NCBI GenBank assembly: GCA_024958655.1
Contig: JANWUR010000012.1
Location: 1-64,000 of the forward strand
Source of the DNA: Cyanobium sp. FGCU6
GTDB lineage: Bacteria; Cyanobacteriota; Cyanobacteriia; PCC-6307; Cyanobiaceae
Reading direction: 5' to 3'
Length of the DNA: 64,000 nt
Under the pieces are notes generated by a model, which saw nothing but the letters and a program-made list of their open reading frames with translations, ran no database searches and was not told the DNA's origin. A program made the translations under genes and the position numbers. Shown piece by piece: positions 48,116-58,108 of the stretch (its first letter is position 1; each line of letters begins with the position of its first letter).

Positions 48116-48916
48116 GTGGCCCCGCAGAGCGAGGCACCGGTTGCCGGCGGGGCCGTGCGCTGGATGCCGCCGACCAGCCTCGAAGGGACCTGGCAGATGG
48201 CGCTCGATGAGCTTCTGCTCGATGCGGCCGTCGCCGGCGGGGGGGCCACACGGCCGGTGCTCCGCCTCTATCGCTGGAGCCGGCCCACCCTCTCCCTGGG
48301 GTTTCACCAGCGTCGGATCGAGCCCCACTGGTGGGAGTTGGCCCGTGAGGGGACGATTGATCTGGTGAGACGGCCCAGCGGCGGCCGGGCCGTGCTCCAT
48401 GCCGGCGACCTCACCTACGCGCTGGTCTGGCCCGCACCGGGGCTGGCGCGCCTCGAGGCCTACCACCAGGCCTGTGGCTGGCTTCGACTGGCGTTCGCTG
48501 ATCTCGGACATCCCCTGAGCTTCGGCGACCGTCGGCCCGCCCCCGATGGGGCCAACTGCTTTGCCCTCGCCACCGCCGCCGACCTTGTTCACGGGGATGG
48601 CAGCAAACGCATCGGCAGTGCCCAGCTCTGGCGGCGAGGCCATCTGCTGCAGCACGGCAGCATTCAGCTGACGCCACCGGTTCCTCTGTGGCAGCGGCTG
48701 TTCGGAATGCCACCCCCTCCACTGGCCCCTCTGCCCGTCGGCGACGACGAGCTGGTGGAGCGGCTGAGGGCTGCCGGCGCCGCCTGCTGGGGAGAGCTGC
48801 GGACCCTTCCCCTGACAGGCCTGGAGCACCAGGCTGCCGCGGAGCGGCTGCAGCGCTACCGGGTCCCGCCTGACTCGTCGAGCTCGCCGGAGCTGTCCAT
48901 GCCGCGGGCCACCTGA
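48116..48916 (+). CDS. Lipoate-protein ligase A-like protein
   Basis: This is a biotin/lipoate protein ligase-fold enzyme of the LplA/LipM type. It has RLYRWSRPTLSLGFHQ, the conserved LVRRPSGGRAVLHAGDLTYALV and the lysine loop SKRIGSAQLWRRGHLLQHGSIQL with K at the expected catalytic place. It would attach lipoate or octanoate to carrier proteins. GTG 48116 follows the preceding stop by four bases; ATG 48164 is an alternative. The last 61 bases overlap the opposite-strand protease. Confidence 0.85.
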   Translation: MAPQSEAPVAGGAVRWMPPTSLEGTWQMALDELLLDAAVAGGGATRPVLRLYRWSRPTLSLGFHQRRIEPHWWELAREGTIDLVRRPSGGRAVLHAGDLTYALVWPAPGLARLEAYHQACGWLRLAFADLGHPLSFGDRRPAPDGANCFALATAADLVHGDGSKRIGSAQLWRRGHLLQHGSIQLTPPVPLWQRLFGMPPPPLAPLPVGDDELVERLRAAGAACWGELRTLPLTGLEHQAAAERLQRYRVPPDSSSSPELSMPRAT

Positions 48917-50151
48917 GCCAGGGCCAGCCCCAGCGGATAGGTGCCCCCTCGTCGGGCCGCCGCCAGCAGGGTAGGGGGCAGCTTCACCCCCAGCCGCTGA
49001 AGCACGGCTTCGCCGAGTTCGGGCCGTTCCAGGGTGCCGCTGGGCAAGCCTGCGGGGCTGAGCACCAGGAGGCGTTCACAGTTCGGTACGTCCAGCTTCA
49101 TCACCGCCTGCCAGAGCGGCGCCGACTCACTGATCGCCGGGAGGCTGTCGAGAGGACGCAGATGGTCGCCGACCCGTTCGCCCTCCCAGCGCTGTACCGG
49201 CAGTGCCTGGAAGGGGGCATCGTCGATCACCCCTTTCCATCGGCCTCTGTCGCATACCAGCAGCCAGTCGGGGGTGCCCTGGCCATCGTTGCTGCCGGGA
49301 ACGGCACCGCCGCCTGTGCCCGGGGCCGTGCCCAGCCTCAGGTCGCTCAGCTGGCGCAGCGAGGTGGAGGCTTCCACCACCCGGAAGCGACGCTGGGCAA
49401 CCTCCTTCACCTGCACATCCCGAAGCACCTTCTGGATGTCCAGCAACTGGCGCTGGTTTCGGGAGGCGCCAAGTCCGAACCACCCCAGCAGCATCAGCCA
49501 GGCACCGCCGATGCCGGCCCCCCGCAACAGCAGCAAGACCCCGAGGCTCATCGCCAGCAGCGATAGAACCCGGCCGCAGGCATTGGCCACCTCGATGCCG
49601 CGGCGCTGGCTGCCTGTGAACTGCCACACGAGAGCCTTCACGATCAGACCCCCATCGAGGGGGAGGCCGGGAAGGAGATTGAACAATCCCAGAACGAGGT
49701 TGAGGGTGCCGAGCTCCTGCACCATCGGCCCCAGAACGGGGGAGAGATGGGTGGCCTGGTGGCTGGTCGCCAGCAGAGCCACGCCGAGGAACAGGCTGAC
49801 CGCTGGTCCTGCTGCCGCCACCAGCAAGGCTCCCCAGGCCGTCGAGCATTCCCGTTCGACGCTGGCCACCCCCCCCAGCAGGAAGAGGGTGATGCTGCGC
49901 ACCTTGACCCCCTGCGCCAGGGCCATCAGAGAGTGGCCGAGTTCGTGCAGCAGCACCGAGACGAACAGAAGCAGCGCTGTGGCCAGGGCCACGGCCCAAA
50001 CCAGTCCGGGCGTTGCGAGCGGAGCGAGTTCCGTGCGGAACTGCTGCTCGAAGGCCAGGGTGGCCACCAGCAGGATCACGAACCAGGTGGGGTGGATGCG
50101 CAGGGGAATGCCGCGGATCTTCAGCAGTTGCCAGCCTTCGCCCACGGCCAC
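48856..50151 (-). CDS. Site-2-type intramembrane metalloprotease (M50), CBS-like C-terminus
   Basis: This polytopic zinc protease has active-site LLHELGHSLMALAQG in an early helix and the second motif NLLPGLPLDGGLIVKAL. About six membrane helices fill residues 15-235. A cytosolic part with two weak CBS-like repeats follows (DWLLVCDRGRWKGVIDD, SAPLWQAVMKLDVPNCERLLVL). Such proteases release membrane-bound regulators. It is divergent from trpF and its C-terminal coding overlaps the lipoate-ligase-like gene by 61 bases. Confidence 0.92.
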   Translation of the reverse strand: MAVGEGWQLLKIRGIPLRIHPTWFVILLVATLAFEQQFRTELAPLATPGLVWAVALATALLLFVSVLLHELGHSLMALAQGVKVRSITLFLLGGVASVERECSTAWGALLVAAAGPAVSLFLGVALLATSHQATHLSPVLGPMVQELGTLNLVLGLFNLLPGLPLDGGLIVKALVWQFTGSQRRGIEVANACGRVLSLLAMSLGVLLLLRGAGIGGAWLMLLGWFGLGASRNQRQLLDIQKVLRDVQVKEVAQRRFRVVEASTSLRQLSDLRLGTAPGTGGGAVPGSNDGQGTPDWLLVCDRGRWKGVIDDAPFQALPVQRWEGERVGDHLRPLDSLPAISESAPLWQAVMKLDVPNCERLLVLSPAGLPSGTLERPELGEAVLQRLGVKLPPTLLAAARRGGTYPLGLALAQVARGMDSSGELDESGGTR

Positions 50152-50206
50152 CGGTTCATCGAGCCCCCGGTAGCTTCCGGAGAGTGCAGAGTGATCCTAG
50201 AAACCG

Positions 50207-50941
50207 ATGGAACCCGAATCAGGGTGCCGGCCCCGACTGAAGGTGTGTGGCCTGCGTCAGCCTGACCAGGCCCGAGCGGTGGCCTCCCTCGGCGTCGACG
50301 CCATGGGGGTGATCGGTGTGGCCGGCTCACCGCGCTTTGTTGCCGCCGATGAGCGGGCCTCGGTGTTTGCCGCCATGGCGGCAGGGTCTCCGGGCTGCCA
50401 GGGGGTCCTGGTGGTGGCCGATCCGTCGGACGACGACCTGGCGACCCTGGCGGCAGGGCACGGCCATGCGGTGGTGCAGCTCCATGGCCAGGAGAGTGTG
50501 GAGCGCTGTGCCGTGCTGCGGGAGCGGCTCGGACTCCCCCTGTGGAAGGCGGTACGCGTGCGTAGCCCGCAGGACCTCGATGCGGCCCTCGCCTATGCCG
50601 CCGTCGTGGATGCGCTGCTGCTCGATGCCTGGGTTCCCGACCAGCTGGGTGGCACGGGCCATCGCATCCCGATCGAATGGCTCGAGGACTTCGCCCCCCC
50701 CCTTCCCTGGTGGCTGGCCGGCGGGCTTTCCCCGGAGCGATTGCCGGAGGTGCTGCGGCGTCTGCAGCCGCAGGGCCTCGATGTCTCCAGCGGTGTGGAG
50801 GACGCCCCCGGTGTGAAGAACCTGGGGCGGGTCCGGGCGCTGGTGGCGGCGCTGGATCGCTCGTCTGCGGCCGGCACGGCAGGATTCAGGCCATCACCGG
50901 GAGCGCACCCCGCATCCCGTCTGCCACCGCCGATGCCGTGA
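50207..50941 (+). CDS. trpF: Phosphoribosylanthranilate isomerase
   Basis: TrpF catalyses the third step of tryptophan synthesis. The barrel motifs are seen in KVCGLRQPDQARA with catalytic Cys, DAMGVIGVAGSPRFV, VQLHGQE, LLLDAWVPDQLGGTGHRIPIEWL with catalytic Asp, and WWLAGGLSPERLPEVL with GLDVSSGVEDAPGVKN. The protein is 244 residues, with about 20 extra at the C-terminus. The stop overlaps the following GTG as GTGA. Confidence 0.95.
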   Translation: MEPESGCRPRLKVCGLRQPDQARAVASLGVDAMGVIGVAGSPRFVAADERASVFAAMAAGSPGCQGVLVVADPSDDDLATLAAGHGHAVVQLHGQESVERCAVLRERLGLPLWKAVRVRSPQDLDAALAYAAVVDALLLDAWVPDQLGGTGHRIPIEWLEDFAPPLPWWLAGGLSPERLPEVLRRLQPQGLDVSSGVEDAPGVKNLGRVRALVAALDRSSAAGTAGFRPSPGAHPASRLPPPMP

Positions 50942-51510
50942 TTCCTGTTTCCCCATGTCGTCCTGCGTTCGCTCGCCCAGCGGCCCGCTCACCACGGGCG
51001 GTTGTCCTGGCTGCCCTGGCCGGCTCGCTCCTGGTCACGGCGGTTCCGCGTGCGCGGGCTCAGGATCTGGTGGGCTGTCGATTGGTGGAAGCCACGCTCC
51101 AATGTCTCCCCGGCGTCGACACCACGCCCCAGCAGCAGATCGGGATCCTCAAGGGCGAGATCAGTGCTGACCTTCAGGCGGAGGCCCTGGTGGAGCAGCG
51201 CATTGACGGATTGCGCCAGGTGGTGCTGAACGGCGAGGCCATGGAGGGAAGTCTGGTCCGGGCCGAGCTGGCCACCGAGCCCGGGACCAACCTCGGAGCT
51301 GTGACCTACCACTGGTACCGCCATGCACCCGGCAGAAACCGCTGGGAGCTGATCCCCTCGGCTCAGGGGGACAGCTACACGGTGAGCCGCAATGACATCG
51401 CCTACGAGCTGATGGTGGTCGTCGTGGTGAGCACGCCCGACGGGGCCAGGCGCAAGACATCAGCGCCAATAGGGCCGGTTCGGGTGAATCAGGCCCCCGC
51501 TTCGCCATGA
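50938..51510 (+). CDS. Secreted hypothetical protein coupled to trpF
   Basis: This is a 190-residue protein with a signal-peptide-like N-terminus (AVVLAALAGSLLVTAVPRARA, predicted cleavage after ARA). The mature domain contains IGILKGEISADLQAEALVEQRIDGLRQVVLNGE and a beta-rich portion (AVTYHWYRHAPGRNRWELI, SYTVSRNDIAYELMVVVVV) resembling an immunoglobulin-like fold. GTG 50938 overlaps the trpF stop. Location in periplasm or outside is likely; function is unknown. Confidence 0.72.
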   Translation: MIPVSPCRPAFARPAARSPRAVVLAALAGSLLVTAVPRARAQDLVGCRLVEATLQCLPGVDTTPQQQIGILKGEISADLQAEALVEQRIDGLRQVVLNGEAMEGSLVRAELATEPGTNLGAVTYHWYRHAPGRNRWELIPSAQGDSYTVSRNDIAYELMVVVVVSTPDGARRKTSAPIGPVRVNQAPASP

Positions 51511-51537
51511 GTTTGGGAAGCGGACTGGGCATGCCGA

Positions 51538-52281
51538 TCAGCTGATCAGGAGTGACTCCTGCTGCTTCACCAGTTCGAAGAATTCCGACTTCAGGCTGGG
51601 GTCGTGGCGGAAGTCGCCCCGCACCACCGAGTTGACCATGCTGGTCTGCGGTTCTTTCACCCCGCGCCACTTCATGCAGTAGTGCTGAGCTTTCACAAGA
51701 ATCGCCAGACCCCGGGGGTGACAGAGGCGCTCGATCTCGTCAGCCAGGATGATCACCGCCTCCTCCTGGATGTGGGGGCGGGAGAACACCCAATCAGCGA
51801 CGCGGGAGAACTTGGAGAGGCCGATCACCCTCTCGCCGGGCTTGATGCCGATCCAGCAGCTGCCGAGGATGGGCACGAGATGGTGGGAACAGGCCGAACG
51901 CACCGTGATCGGCCCCACAGTGTAAATCTCGTCGAGCTGTTTGACGTTGGGGAAGCTGGCGATTTTCGGCTGGGGGTGATAGCGGCCCTTGAAAACCTCA
52001 TGGAGATACATCCTGGCGACTCGCTCGGCCGTTTCCTCTGTGTTGTGATCATTTTCGATGTCGATCACCAGGCTGCGAAGCAGGTCGCGCACTTTGCCGG
52101 CAACTTCAATTTCCAGTTGATCGAGTTCACCCTCGAGGAGATGCTCGGCAATATTGTCGTTGGCGAGAAACGGCACCGCTGCCTTCTCCAGACGCTCGCG
52201 GATGCGCAGGCTCACAGGCAGAGGAGCGGCGGCAGGAACGCTCTGGCGGTTGCCGAGGCCGTTGGGGAGGGTGGAGGTCAT
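51538..52281 (-). CDS. folE: GTP cyclohydrolase I
   Basis: FolE converts GTP to 7,8-dihydroneopterin triphosphate for folate and pterin synthesis. The zinc and catalytic residues appear in RSACSHHLVPILGSCWIG and the third ligand cysteine in QHYCMKWRGVKEP; the core also shows VIGLSKFSRVADWVFSRPHIQEE. The 247-residue protein carries a short variable N-terminus. It is last in a minus-strand run after the SDR gene, with a nine-base gap. Confidence 0.96.
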   Translation of the reverse strand: MTSTLPNGLGNRQSVPAAAPLPVSLRIRERLEKAAVPFLANDNIAEHLLEGELDQLEIEVAGKVRDLLRSLVIDIENDHNTEETAERVARMYLHEVFKGRYHPQPKIASFPNVKQLDEIYTVGPITVRSACSHHLVPILGSCWIGIKPGERVIGLSKFSRVADWVFSRPHIQEEAVIILADEIERLCHPRGLAILVKAQHYCMKWRGVKEPQTSMVNSVVRGDFRHDPSLKSEFFELVKQQESLLIS

Positions 52282-52290
52282 GGGGGAGAT

Positions 52291-53001
52291 TCAGAAGGCG
52301 CCGGCTGCCGGCATGAGGGTGAGGTCTTCGACCGTCTGGGTGTAAGGCTGCTGTGCGAGGTACAGCACGGCGTCGGCCACCTGCTCGGGGGAAAGCATGG
52401 CACGGCGGTCGAAGGAACTGTGGACGGTTTCGCTGTCCCAAAGGGGTGTATTGACCGAACCGAGGGTGAGGGTGCTCACGCTGACGCCGTGCTGCCGTTC
52501 CTCTTCCGCGAGGCAGCGGCTGAAGGAGGCCAGGGCTGCCTTGCTGACGCAGTAAGCGCCCCAGTCGGGGAAGGCGTTGCGGGCCGCATGGCTGCTCACG
52601 TTGATGATGCGGGCACCCCTCGCGGTCCGCAGCCGTGGCAGCAGCGCCTGGCAGATCTGGAACACGCTGGTGAGGTTCAGCTGGAGCAGCCACTGCCAGC
52701 GATCCACCGGCATCCCAGCGAGGGATCCTGTCCAGGCGGCGCCGGCGTTGTTGATCAGCACGCGGGGCACCGGCCCGCGGACGCAAAGGGATTCCAGGCC
52801 TGGGCCGATCGCCCCCGGATCCGCCAGATCGATGCCTTCGCTCTCCACCCGTGCACCACCGGCCCTCAGGTCACTGGTCAGCTCGTCGAGCTCGGCGCTG
52901 GGCCTGGCCACCAGCAGGAGATCGAAGCCTGAGGCCGCAAGCCGCCGGGCCGCAGCGGCTCCAATGCCACGAGAGGCACCGGTGATCAGAGCACAGGTCA
53001 A
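52291..53001 (-). CDS. Short-chain dehydrogenase/reductase
   Basis: This is a classical SDR with a TGASRGIGAAAAR NAD(P)-binding motif near residue 8, NNAG motif in VLINNAGAAWTG, catalytic Ser in INVSSHAARNAFP and YCVSKAAL as the YxxxK. It has 236 residues. The start seems to be TTG 53001, since the first strand follows at once. The conserved position between accA and folE is common in cyanobacteria. Substrate is unknown. Confidence 0.9.
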   Translation of the reverse strand: MTCALITGASRGIGAAAARRLAASGFDLLLVARPSAELDELTSDLRAGGARVESEGIDLADPGAIGPGLESLCVRGPVPRVLINNAGAAWTGSLAGMPVDRWQWLLQLNLTSVFQICQALLPRLRTARGARIINVSSHAARNAFPDWGAYCVSKAALASFSRCLAEEERQHGVSVSTLTLGSVNTPLWDSETVHSSFDRRAMLSPEQVADAVLYLAQQPYTQTVEDLTLMPAAGAF

Positions 53002-53025
53002 GGAGGTTCAGTAAGAAACAAAACC

Positions 53026-54003
53026 CTACGCCGCCGTGACAGACCCGTCCAGAAAACGTCCCATGCGTCTGAACTTGGCGTAGCGCTGGTCGATCCGCTC
53101 CTCCTCCCCCAGGGCAAGCAGTTCGGCCAGCTGGTCCAGCAAGGCGGTCTTCAGGGTTCCCGCTGCCTTCAGGGGGGCCCAGTGGTTGCCGCCGGAGGGC
53201 TCCGGAAGCACCGCATCGATCACGCCCAGCTGCAGCAGATCGGGGCCGGTGATCCGCAGCGCTTCCGCTGCGACCGGTGCCTTGGCGGCATCACGCCAGA
53301 GGATCGAGGCACAGGCCTCGGGGCTGGCCACCGTGTAGACGCTGTGCTCGAACATCAGCAGCCGATCCGCCACCCCGATCCCCAGGGCGCCGCCCGATCC
53401 CCCTTCGCCGATCACGGTGGCGATGATCGGCACCCGCAGCCGGAACATCTCGCGCAGGTTCACGGCGATCGCTTCTCCCTGCCCCTGCTCCTCCGCCAGC
53501 ACCCCCGCGTAGGCACCGGGAGTGTCGATGAAGGTGATGATCGGCAGGCGGAAGCGATCGGCATGCTCCATCAGCCGCATCGCCTTGCGGTAGCCGCCCG
53601 GTGAGGCCATGCCGAAGTTCCGGGCCACGTTCTCCTTGGTGTCACGCCCCTTCTGGTGACCGAGCATCAGAACCGGCTGGTCGCCGATCCGGCCGACGCC
53701 TCCCACCAGGGCCTGGTCGTCGGAGCCACGCCGGTCGCCGTGCAGTTCGACCCACTCGTCGCTGATCACCTGGATGTAATCGAGGGTGCTCGGCCGCTGG
53801 GGGTGGCGCGCCACCTGTATCTTCTGGGCCGGCGTGAGGGCGTTGAAGATCTCCTCCCTCCGGCGGGTGGCCAGGGTTTCGAGCTGCAACAGCTGCTGAC
53901 TCACGTCCACCTCGGAATCGCGGGCCAGTTGGCGGATCTGCTCGATCTGCTCCTCGAGCTCCACCAGGGGCTTCTCGAAATCGAGCAGGGCGCGACGGGC
54001 CAT
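53026..54003 (-). CDS. accA: Acetyl-CoA carboxylase carboxyltransferase subunit alpha
   Basis: AccA carries the carboxyltransferase alpha activity in making malonyl-CoA, the committed step of fatty-acid synthesis. The 325-residue protein includes [58 protein letters not shown] sequence, [23 protein letters not shown], and [19 protein letters not shown]. It is placed directly after aar on the same strand (about 40 bases), a usual cyanobacterial linkage. Confidence 0.96.
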   Translation of the reverse strand: MARRALLDFEKPLVELEEQIEQIRQLARDSEVDVSQQLLQLETLATRRREEIFNALTPAQKIQVARHPQRPSTLDYIQVISDEWVELHGDRRGSDDQALVGGVGRIGDQPVLMLGHQKGRDTKENVARNFGMASPGGYRKAMRLMEHADRFRLPIITFIDTPGAYAGVLAEEQGQGEAIAVNLREMFRLRVPIIATVIGEGGSGGALGIGVADRLLMFEHSVYTVASPEACASILWRDAAKAPVAAEALRITGPDLLQLGVIDAVLPEPSGGNHWAPLKAAGTLKTALLDQLAELLALGEEERIDQRYAKFRRMGRFLDGSVTAA

Positions 54004-54042
54004 GGGGTGGAGCGGGGTGATGGGGAAAGGGGTGTGACCGGC

Positions 54043-55092
54043 TCAGGCCGTCGCCAGGCTGGGGATGGTCTCCGTCTCAAGACCGAGGGCCTGGAACCCG
54101 TGACGGCGGGAGGCGGCACCGATCCAGTCCATGCGATCGAGCTGGATGTTGTTGCGGCCCCAGCTGAAGTTCGTGTGCTCGTTCTCGAAGTCGAGCAGCA
54201 TGGCTTCGGCGAAGCAAGCGAACATCTGCCGGAACGGGCGGGCCATCTCGGCAGCCTGGGCCACGGTCTGCCAGTCGATGTCGGTATGGAACTCCACGAT
54301 GCCTCCCTTCAGCACGTGGATGCCGTCACCTGCGGCCCTGGAGTCGAGGTTCTTGGGATAGCCGCCATCGATCATCAGGCAGGGGCGTTTGAGGTTGGCC
54401 ACATCGATGGTGAGTCCCTGGGGCAGGCTGGCCACCCACACCACGACGTCGGCCTCGGCCAGCGCATCTTCGAGCGAGAGGATGCGACCACCGCCAAGCT
54501 CAGCCTGCAGATCGATCAGGGGCTGGGGCTGGCGTGCCACCAGCAGAAGTTCGGCCACACCGGTGCGCTGGCTCAGCCAGCGGCACACGGCACTGCCGAT
54601 GTCCCCGGTGGCTCCCACCACCGCCACCGTTGCCTTGCGCAGGTCGATGCCGAGCCGGGGTGCCTCCTTCTCCACCTGCTGGCAGATCACCCAGGCGGTG
54701 TGGGTGTTACCGGTGGTGAATCGCTCCCACTCAAGAGTGGTGTTGCGGATGTGCTGCTCCTTGAGGAGATTGAAGTTCTCGAAGATGATCGAGGTGAAAC
54801 CTCCCAGGGCGCTGATGTCGATCCCGCTCTTCTGAGCCAGCTCCATGGCGTTCAGAACCTTCCGCCGCGCGGTTTTGAAGCGGCTGAGCATCTCGGGGAC
54901 GAACACCGAATCGATGTAGGCCCCCTCGATCGTGCGACCGGTGGCACTGGTGACACTGAAGCGCTCCACCAACTGGGGCGGAGCGCTGCACCACATCTCA
55001 AGATCGCCCTGGGCGTACTCGGGAAAGCCAAGACTCTGGGCCAGCTGACGGGCGGACTCGAAGCTGGTGGAGTGACCGATCAGGCCGAACAT
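54043..55092 (-). CDS. aar: Long-chain acyl-[acyl carrier protein] reductase
   Basis: AAR reduces fatty acyl-ACP to fatty aldehyde, the first step of cyanobacterial alkane synthesis. The 349-residue protein starts [15 protein letters not shown], has Rossmann motif [39 protein letters not shown] and the active-site cysteine near residue 293 in [15 protein letters not shown]. It sits between accA and ado with a strong hairpin upstream. Confidence 0.96.
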   Translation of the reverse strand: MFGLIGHSTSFESARQLAQSLGFPEYAQGDLEMWCSAPPQLVERFSVTSATGRTIEGAYIDSVFVPEMLSRFKTARRKVLNAMELAQKSGIDISALGGFTSIIFENFNLLKEQHIRNTTLEWERFTTGNTHTAWVICQQVEKEAPRLGIDLRKATVAVVGATGDIGSAVCRWLSQRTGVAELLLVARQPQPLIDLQAELGGGRILSLEDALAEADVVVWVASLPQGLTIDVANLKRPCLMIDGGYPKNLDSRAAGDGIHVLKGGIVEFHTDIDWQTVAQAAEMARPFRQMFACFAEAMLLDFENEHTNFSWGRNNIQLDRMDWIGAASRRHGFQALGLETETIPSLATA

Positions 55093-55191
55093 GGGCGGGG
55101 GAGACAGGGCGTGACGGCAGGTGGTATCGAGTGCCCGTCATGGACGGAACCCGGCGTTGTCGTCAGCACGTCATCCTGCCACGTCCTGCAC

Positions 55192-55221
55192 GGGCTGAGG
55201 GGCTGGGAGCCCTCTCAGCCC
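55192..55221. terminator. Strong stem-loop between ado and aar
   Basis: GGGCTGAG and CTCAGCCC pair perfectly over 8 bp and an inner GGGCT/AGCCC stem follows with one bulged base, leaving a GGG loop. It overlaps the last bases of ado and precedes aar by about 100 bases. It fits an attenuator, terminator or mRNA-processing site that separates ado and aar expression; there is no T-run. Confidence 0.5.
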
Positions 55222-55934
55222 ACCAGGGCGGCAGCGGCCATGCGTGCGATCTCCCGGGACGTGAAGCCGATCTCGGTGAGAGCTTCCTGGTAGGAGGTGA
55301 GGAAATCGGCCATCAGGTCTTCCTTCTCCATCTGGAGCACGGCGGCATCGGCGGCCACTCCATCAAGCATGCGCCGCACGAGCGGGAGGTTGTCACGGTT
55401 GGCCTGGTCGAACTCCTCGCGGATGGTGTCGAGATTGGCCTTGAGCCACTCCTGGCCGTAGTTGAGGTGCAGGTACTCGTCTTTGACAACGCCCTCGGTG
55501 ATCTTGCGGGCGAACGGATCTGCCACGGGGATGTAAATATGGTAGGCCGAGATTGCAAAGGCTTCGATCAGGATCGCCTGGATCAACAGACAGGTCACCA
55601 CCTTGCCCTCGGTGAGGGCCTTCTGGAAGTTGTTCCGCAGCGGTGCAAAGAAGTCACGGGCGAAGGGCATGTCGGCCTCCACACCAAGGTTGGCGCCGCA
55701 GGCGGTGAACCCTTTCTTGTGCTTGAGCTCCATCCGGGCCAGCCGGGCGAGCTCCTCGGCCTCGCTGGGAAGGAGGGTTCCGAGGGCGATGTAGTTGTCG
55801 TGGGCCTCCTGTTCCCCTTCAATCACGATCGCGTTGATGCGGCTGTAAGCGCTCTTGTAAGCGCTGCTGGCGAAGTCGGGCAGACCATCGTTCTCGGCGG
55901 CCGGCGCGGGGCTGGTGGTGTCGAGAAAGGGCAT
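55215..55934 (-). CDS. ado: Aldehyde-deformylating oxygenase
   Basis: ADO is a di-iron ferritin-like enzyme converting fatty aldehydes from AAR to alkanes plus formate. The 239-residue protein shows the iron-site helices [60 protein letters not shown] and [17 protein letters not shown]. It is the first gene of the ado-aar-accA-SDR-folE run. Confidence 0.97.
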   Translation of the reverse strand: MPFLDTTSPAPAAENDGLPDFASSAYKSAYSRINAIVIEGEQEAHDNYIALGTLLPSEAEELARLARMELKHKKGFTACGANLGVEADMPFARDFFAPLRNNFQKALTEGKVVTCLLIQAILIEAFAISAYHIYIPVADPFARKITEGVVKDEYLHLNYGQEWLKANLDTIREEFDQANRDNLPLVRRMLDGVAADAAVLQMEKEDLMADFLTSYQEALTEIGFTSREIARMAAAALVG

Positions 55935-55972
55935 GACCAGAGAATTAAGGGCAGGCAGGGACTGTAGACACC

Positions 55973-56782
55973 TCAGTCCGATCCCGGGGTCGGAGGCCAG
56001 TCAGAGCGGAGCAGGGCCTCCAGGCGCCCCTGCCAGCCCTGCACCAGCCGCTCGAACAGCATCGCGCCAAGCTCGGCCGACGCCCCAGCCGCATCCCCCA
56101 CCACCCCAGTGCTGCTGATCTCCCTGGTGAGCCAGGAGCAGGGGGCCTCCCCCTCGAGGCTCCAGCCGGGCGGAGGGGCGAGTCCGGGCGCGGGGCCATC
56201 GGCCGGTCGGGCGGGACCCACCCGCTCAGGCTGCAGGTGCATCATCAAGCTGGTTTCGGCCAGCCCGGCATGCAGCCCCTGACTCCGTTCCGGTTCGGGG
56301 ATCAGTTCGCCGATGCCCTCGGGACCTCGCCAGAGGAAGCAGGGCAGGACCGCCATCCGGGGTGTCCCGGCCCGCAGCTGACGGGCCGCCACCTCCAGCA
56401 GGCCGATCTGGCCGCCGTGGGCATTGAGCAGCACGAGCCGCCGGAAGCCGGCCTCCGCCAGCTGGGCACCCACCTGAATCACGAGGGCGATCAGCAGATC
56501 TGACGAGAGGGAGAGGGTGCCGGCGAAGCCGGCATGTTCCGGCGAGAAGCCCAGGCTCTGGACCGGCAGACGCCAGATCGGCAGCGCCGGATCCAGCCGG
56601 GTCAGAACCGCGTCGCACACGCGGTCGGCGAAATGGGCATCGGTGGCCAGCGGCAGATGGGGGCCATGCTGCTCGATCGCTCCGAAGGGCCAGATCACGG
56701 TGCTGCCGGGCCGTGCCGCCCCCCGGCGCACATCCGTCCAGGCAAGGTCCTCGAGCCGGCGTGCGGGCACCATGGTCTCCAT
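55973..56782 (-). CDS. Creatininase-family amidohydrolase
   Basis: This 269-residue protein is of the creatininase/MftE fold with metal-binding [43 protein letters not shown] and [19 protein letters not shown]. The HGPHLPL and NAHGG motifs with Glu/Asp ligands suggest a two-metal hydrolase. ATG 56782 is used; upstream in frame is antisense to the S1-protein gene. Substrate is unknown. Confidence 0.9.
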   Translation of the reverse strand: METMVPARRLEDLAWTDVRRGAARPGSTVIWPFGAIEQHGPHLPLATDAHFADRVCDAVLTRLDPALPIWRLPVQSLGFSPEHAGFAGTLSLSSDLLIALVIQVGAQLAEAGFRRLVLLNAHGGQIGLLEVAARQLRAGTPRMAVLPCFLWRGPEGIGELIPEPERSQGLHAGLAETSLMMHLQPERVGPARPADGPAPGLAPPPGWSLEGEAPCSWLTREISSTGVVGDAAGASAELGAMLFERLVQGWQGRLEALLRSDWPPTPGSD

Positions 56783-56839
56783 CGGCTTTTCACCGGGGGT
56801 GGTCCGTACAGTGTGAGACCCCTGAGCATCCCCACGGTC

Positions 56840-58108
56840 ATGGCCGGAACCGGCAACCCATCGCCGCGTCAGTCCCGGCCGCCCGGCCCCCGCGCCGGTG
56901 GAGGAGCCGCGGCCCCGCAGCCGCCGCGCAAACCGCCGCAGGTGTTGCTGATCCGCAAAGAGAAAGAGGATTCTCCCGCCGTCGCCGCCGAGCCAGCCGC
57001 CCCTGAGGCGGCCCAGGCCCCCTCTGCCCCATCCCCCGCCGCGCCTCCGGCAAAGCCGGTCGCCGCACAGGGGGATGACGACCGCTTCGACCTCGGCGAT
57101 CTCGAGGGGATGACGATGGCCGACCTGCTCGGCCCCGAACCGGGTCGCGGTGGCCGGCGGGGATCCTCGGCCCCTGCCGCTGAGCGGACCAAGGCGGCAC
57201 CCTCTTCCCGCACCGTCGACGACTTCGACTTCGATGAGGAGGCCTTCCTCGCCGCTCTCGATGAGAACGAGCCGGTGGGCACCACCGGCGAGGTGGTGAG
57301 CGGCACGGTGATCGGCATCGAGAGCGATGGCGTGTACGTGGATATCGGTGGCAAGGCTCCGGGATTCATGCCCAAGAAGGAATGCGGCCTGGGGGTGATC
57401 ACCAACCTCAAGGAGCGTTTCCCCAGGGGTCTGCCGATCGAGGTGCTGGTCACCCGCGAGCAGAACGCCGACGGCATGGTGACGATCAGCGCCCGTGCCC
57501 TGGCCCTGCGCCAGAGCTGGGAGAAGGTTCGCCAGCTCGAGAAGGACGGCACGGTGGTGCAGGTGAAGGTCAACGGCTTCAACCGTGGTGGGGTCACCTG
57601 CGATCTTGAGGGTCTGCGCGGCTTCATCCCCCGCTCCCAGCTCAACGACGGGGAGAACCACGAGGCTCTGGTGGGCACCACCCTGGGCGTGGCCTTCCTC
57701 GAGGTGAATGCCGACACCCGCAAGCTGGTGCTCTCCGAGAAGAAGGCGGCCACCGCAGCCCGCTTTGCCCAGTTGGAGGTAGGCCAACTGGTGGAGGGCC
57801 ATGTGGCCTCCATCAAGCCCTACGGCTTCTTCGTCGACCTGGGGGGCGTGAGCGGTCTGCTGCACCAGTCTTCGATCACCGGAGGCGCACTCCGTGATCT
57901 GCGTGAGGTTTTCCGCCCGGGCGACCCGGTGAAGGCCCTGATCACCCAGATCGATCCCGGTCGGGGCCGCATCGCTCTCAACACCGCTCTGCTGGAAGGC
58001 CAGCCGGGCGAGCTGCTGATCGAGAAAGACAAGGTGATGTCCGAAGCGGCGGAGCGGGCCAACCGGGCTCGATCGGTGCTGCGCCAGCAGGAGCAGTCCG
58101 CCGGATGA
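56840..58108 (+). CDS. S1-domain RNA-binding protein, ribosomal protein S1 homolog
   Basis: This 422-residue protein has an Ala/Pro-rich N-terminus (about 150 residues) followed by three S1 RNA-binding repeats: GEVVSGTVIGIESDGVYVDIGGKAPGF-type sequence, DGTVVQVKVNGFNRGGVTCDLEGLRGFIPRSQL and GQLVEGHVASIKPYGFFVDLGGVSGLLHQSSI. It is the Rps1b-like second S1 homolog of cyanobacteria, probably acting in translation initiation. The stop overlaps the next start by four bases. Confidence 0.9.
   Translation: MAGTGNPSPRQSRPPGPRAGGGAAAPQPPRKPPQVLLIRKEKEDSPAVAAEPAAPEAAQAPSAPSPAAPPAKPVAAQGDDDRFDLGDLEGMTMADLLGPEPGRGGRRGSSAPAAERTKAAPSSRTVDDFDFDEEAFLAALDENEPVGTTGEVVSGTVIGIESDGVYVDIGGKAPGFMPKKECGLGVITNLKERFPRGLPIEVLVTREQNADGMVTISARALALRQSWEKVRQLEKDGTVVQVKVNGFNRGGVTCDLEGLRGFIPRSQLNDGENHEALVGTTLGVAFLEVNADTRKLVLSEKKAATAARFAQLEVGQLVEGHVASIKPYGFFVDLGGVSGLLHQSSITGGALRDLREVFRPGDPVKALITQIDPGRGRIALNTALLEGQPGELLIEKDKVMSEAAERANRARSVLRQQEQSAG

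Noticed and set aside
51536..51547. Palindrome GATCAGCTGATC between the convergent ends of the secreted-protein gene and folE
   Set aside because: It overlaps the folE stop region, is short, and GATC-rich palindromes are common in this sequence.
56783..57865. Upstream extension of the creatininase frame
   Set aside because: The extra 360 codons are antisense to the S1-domain protein; the family domain starts at the ATG at 56782.
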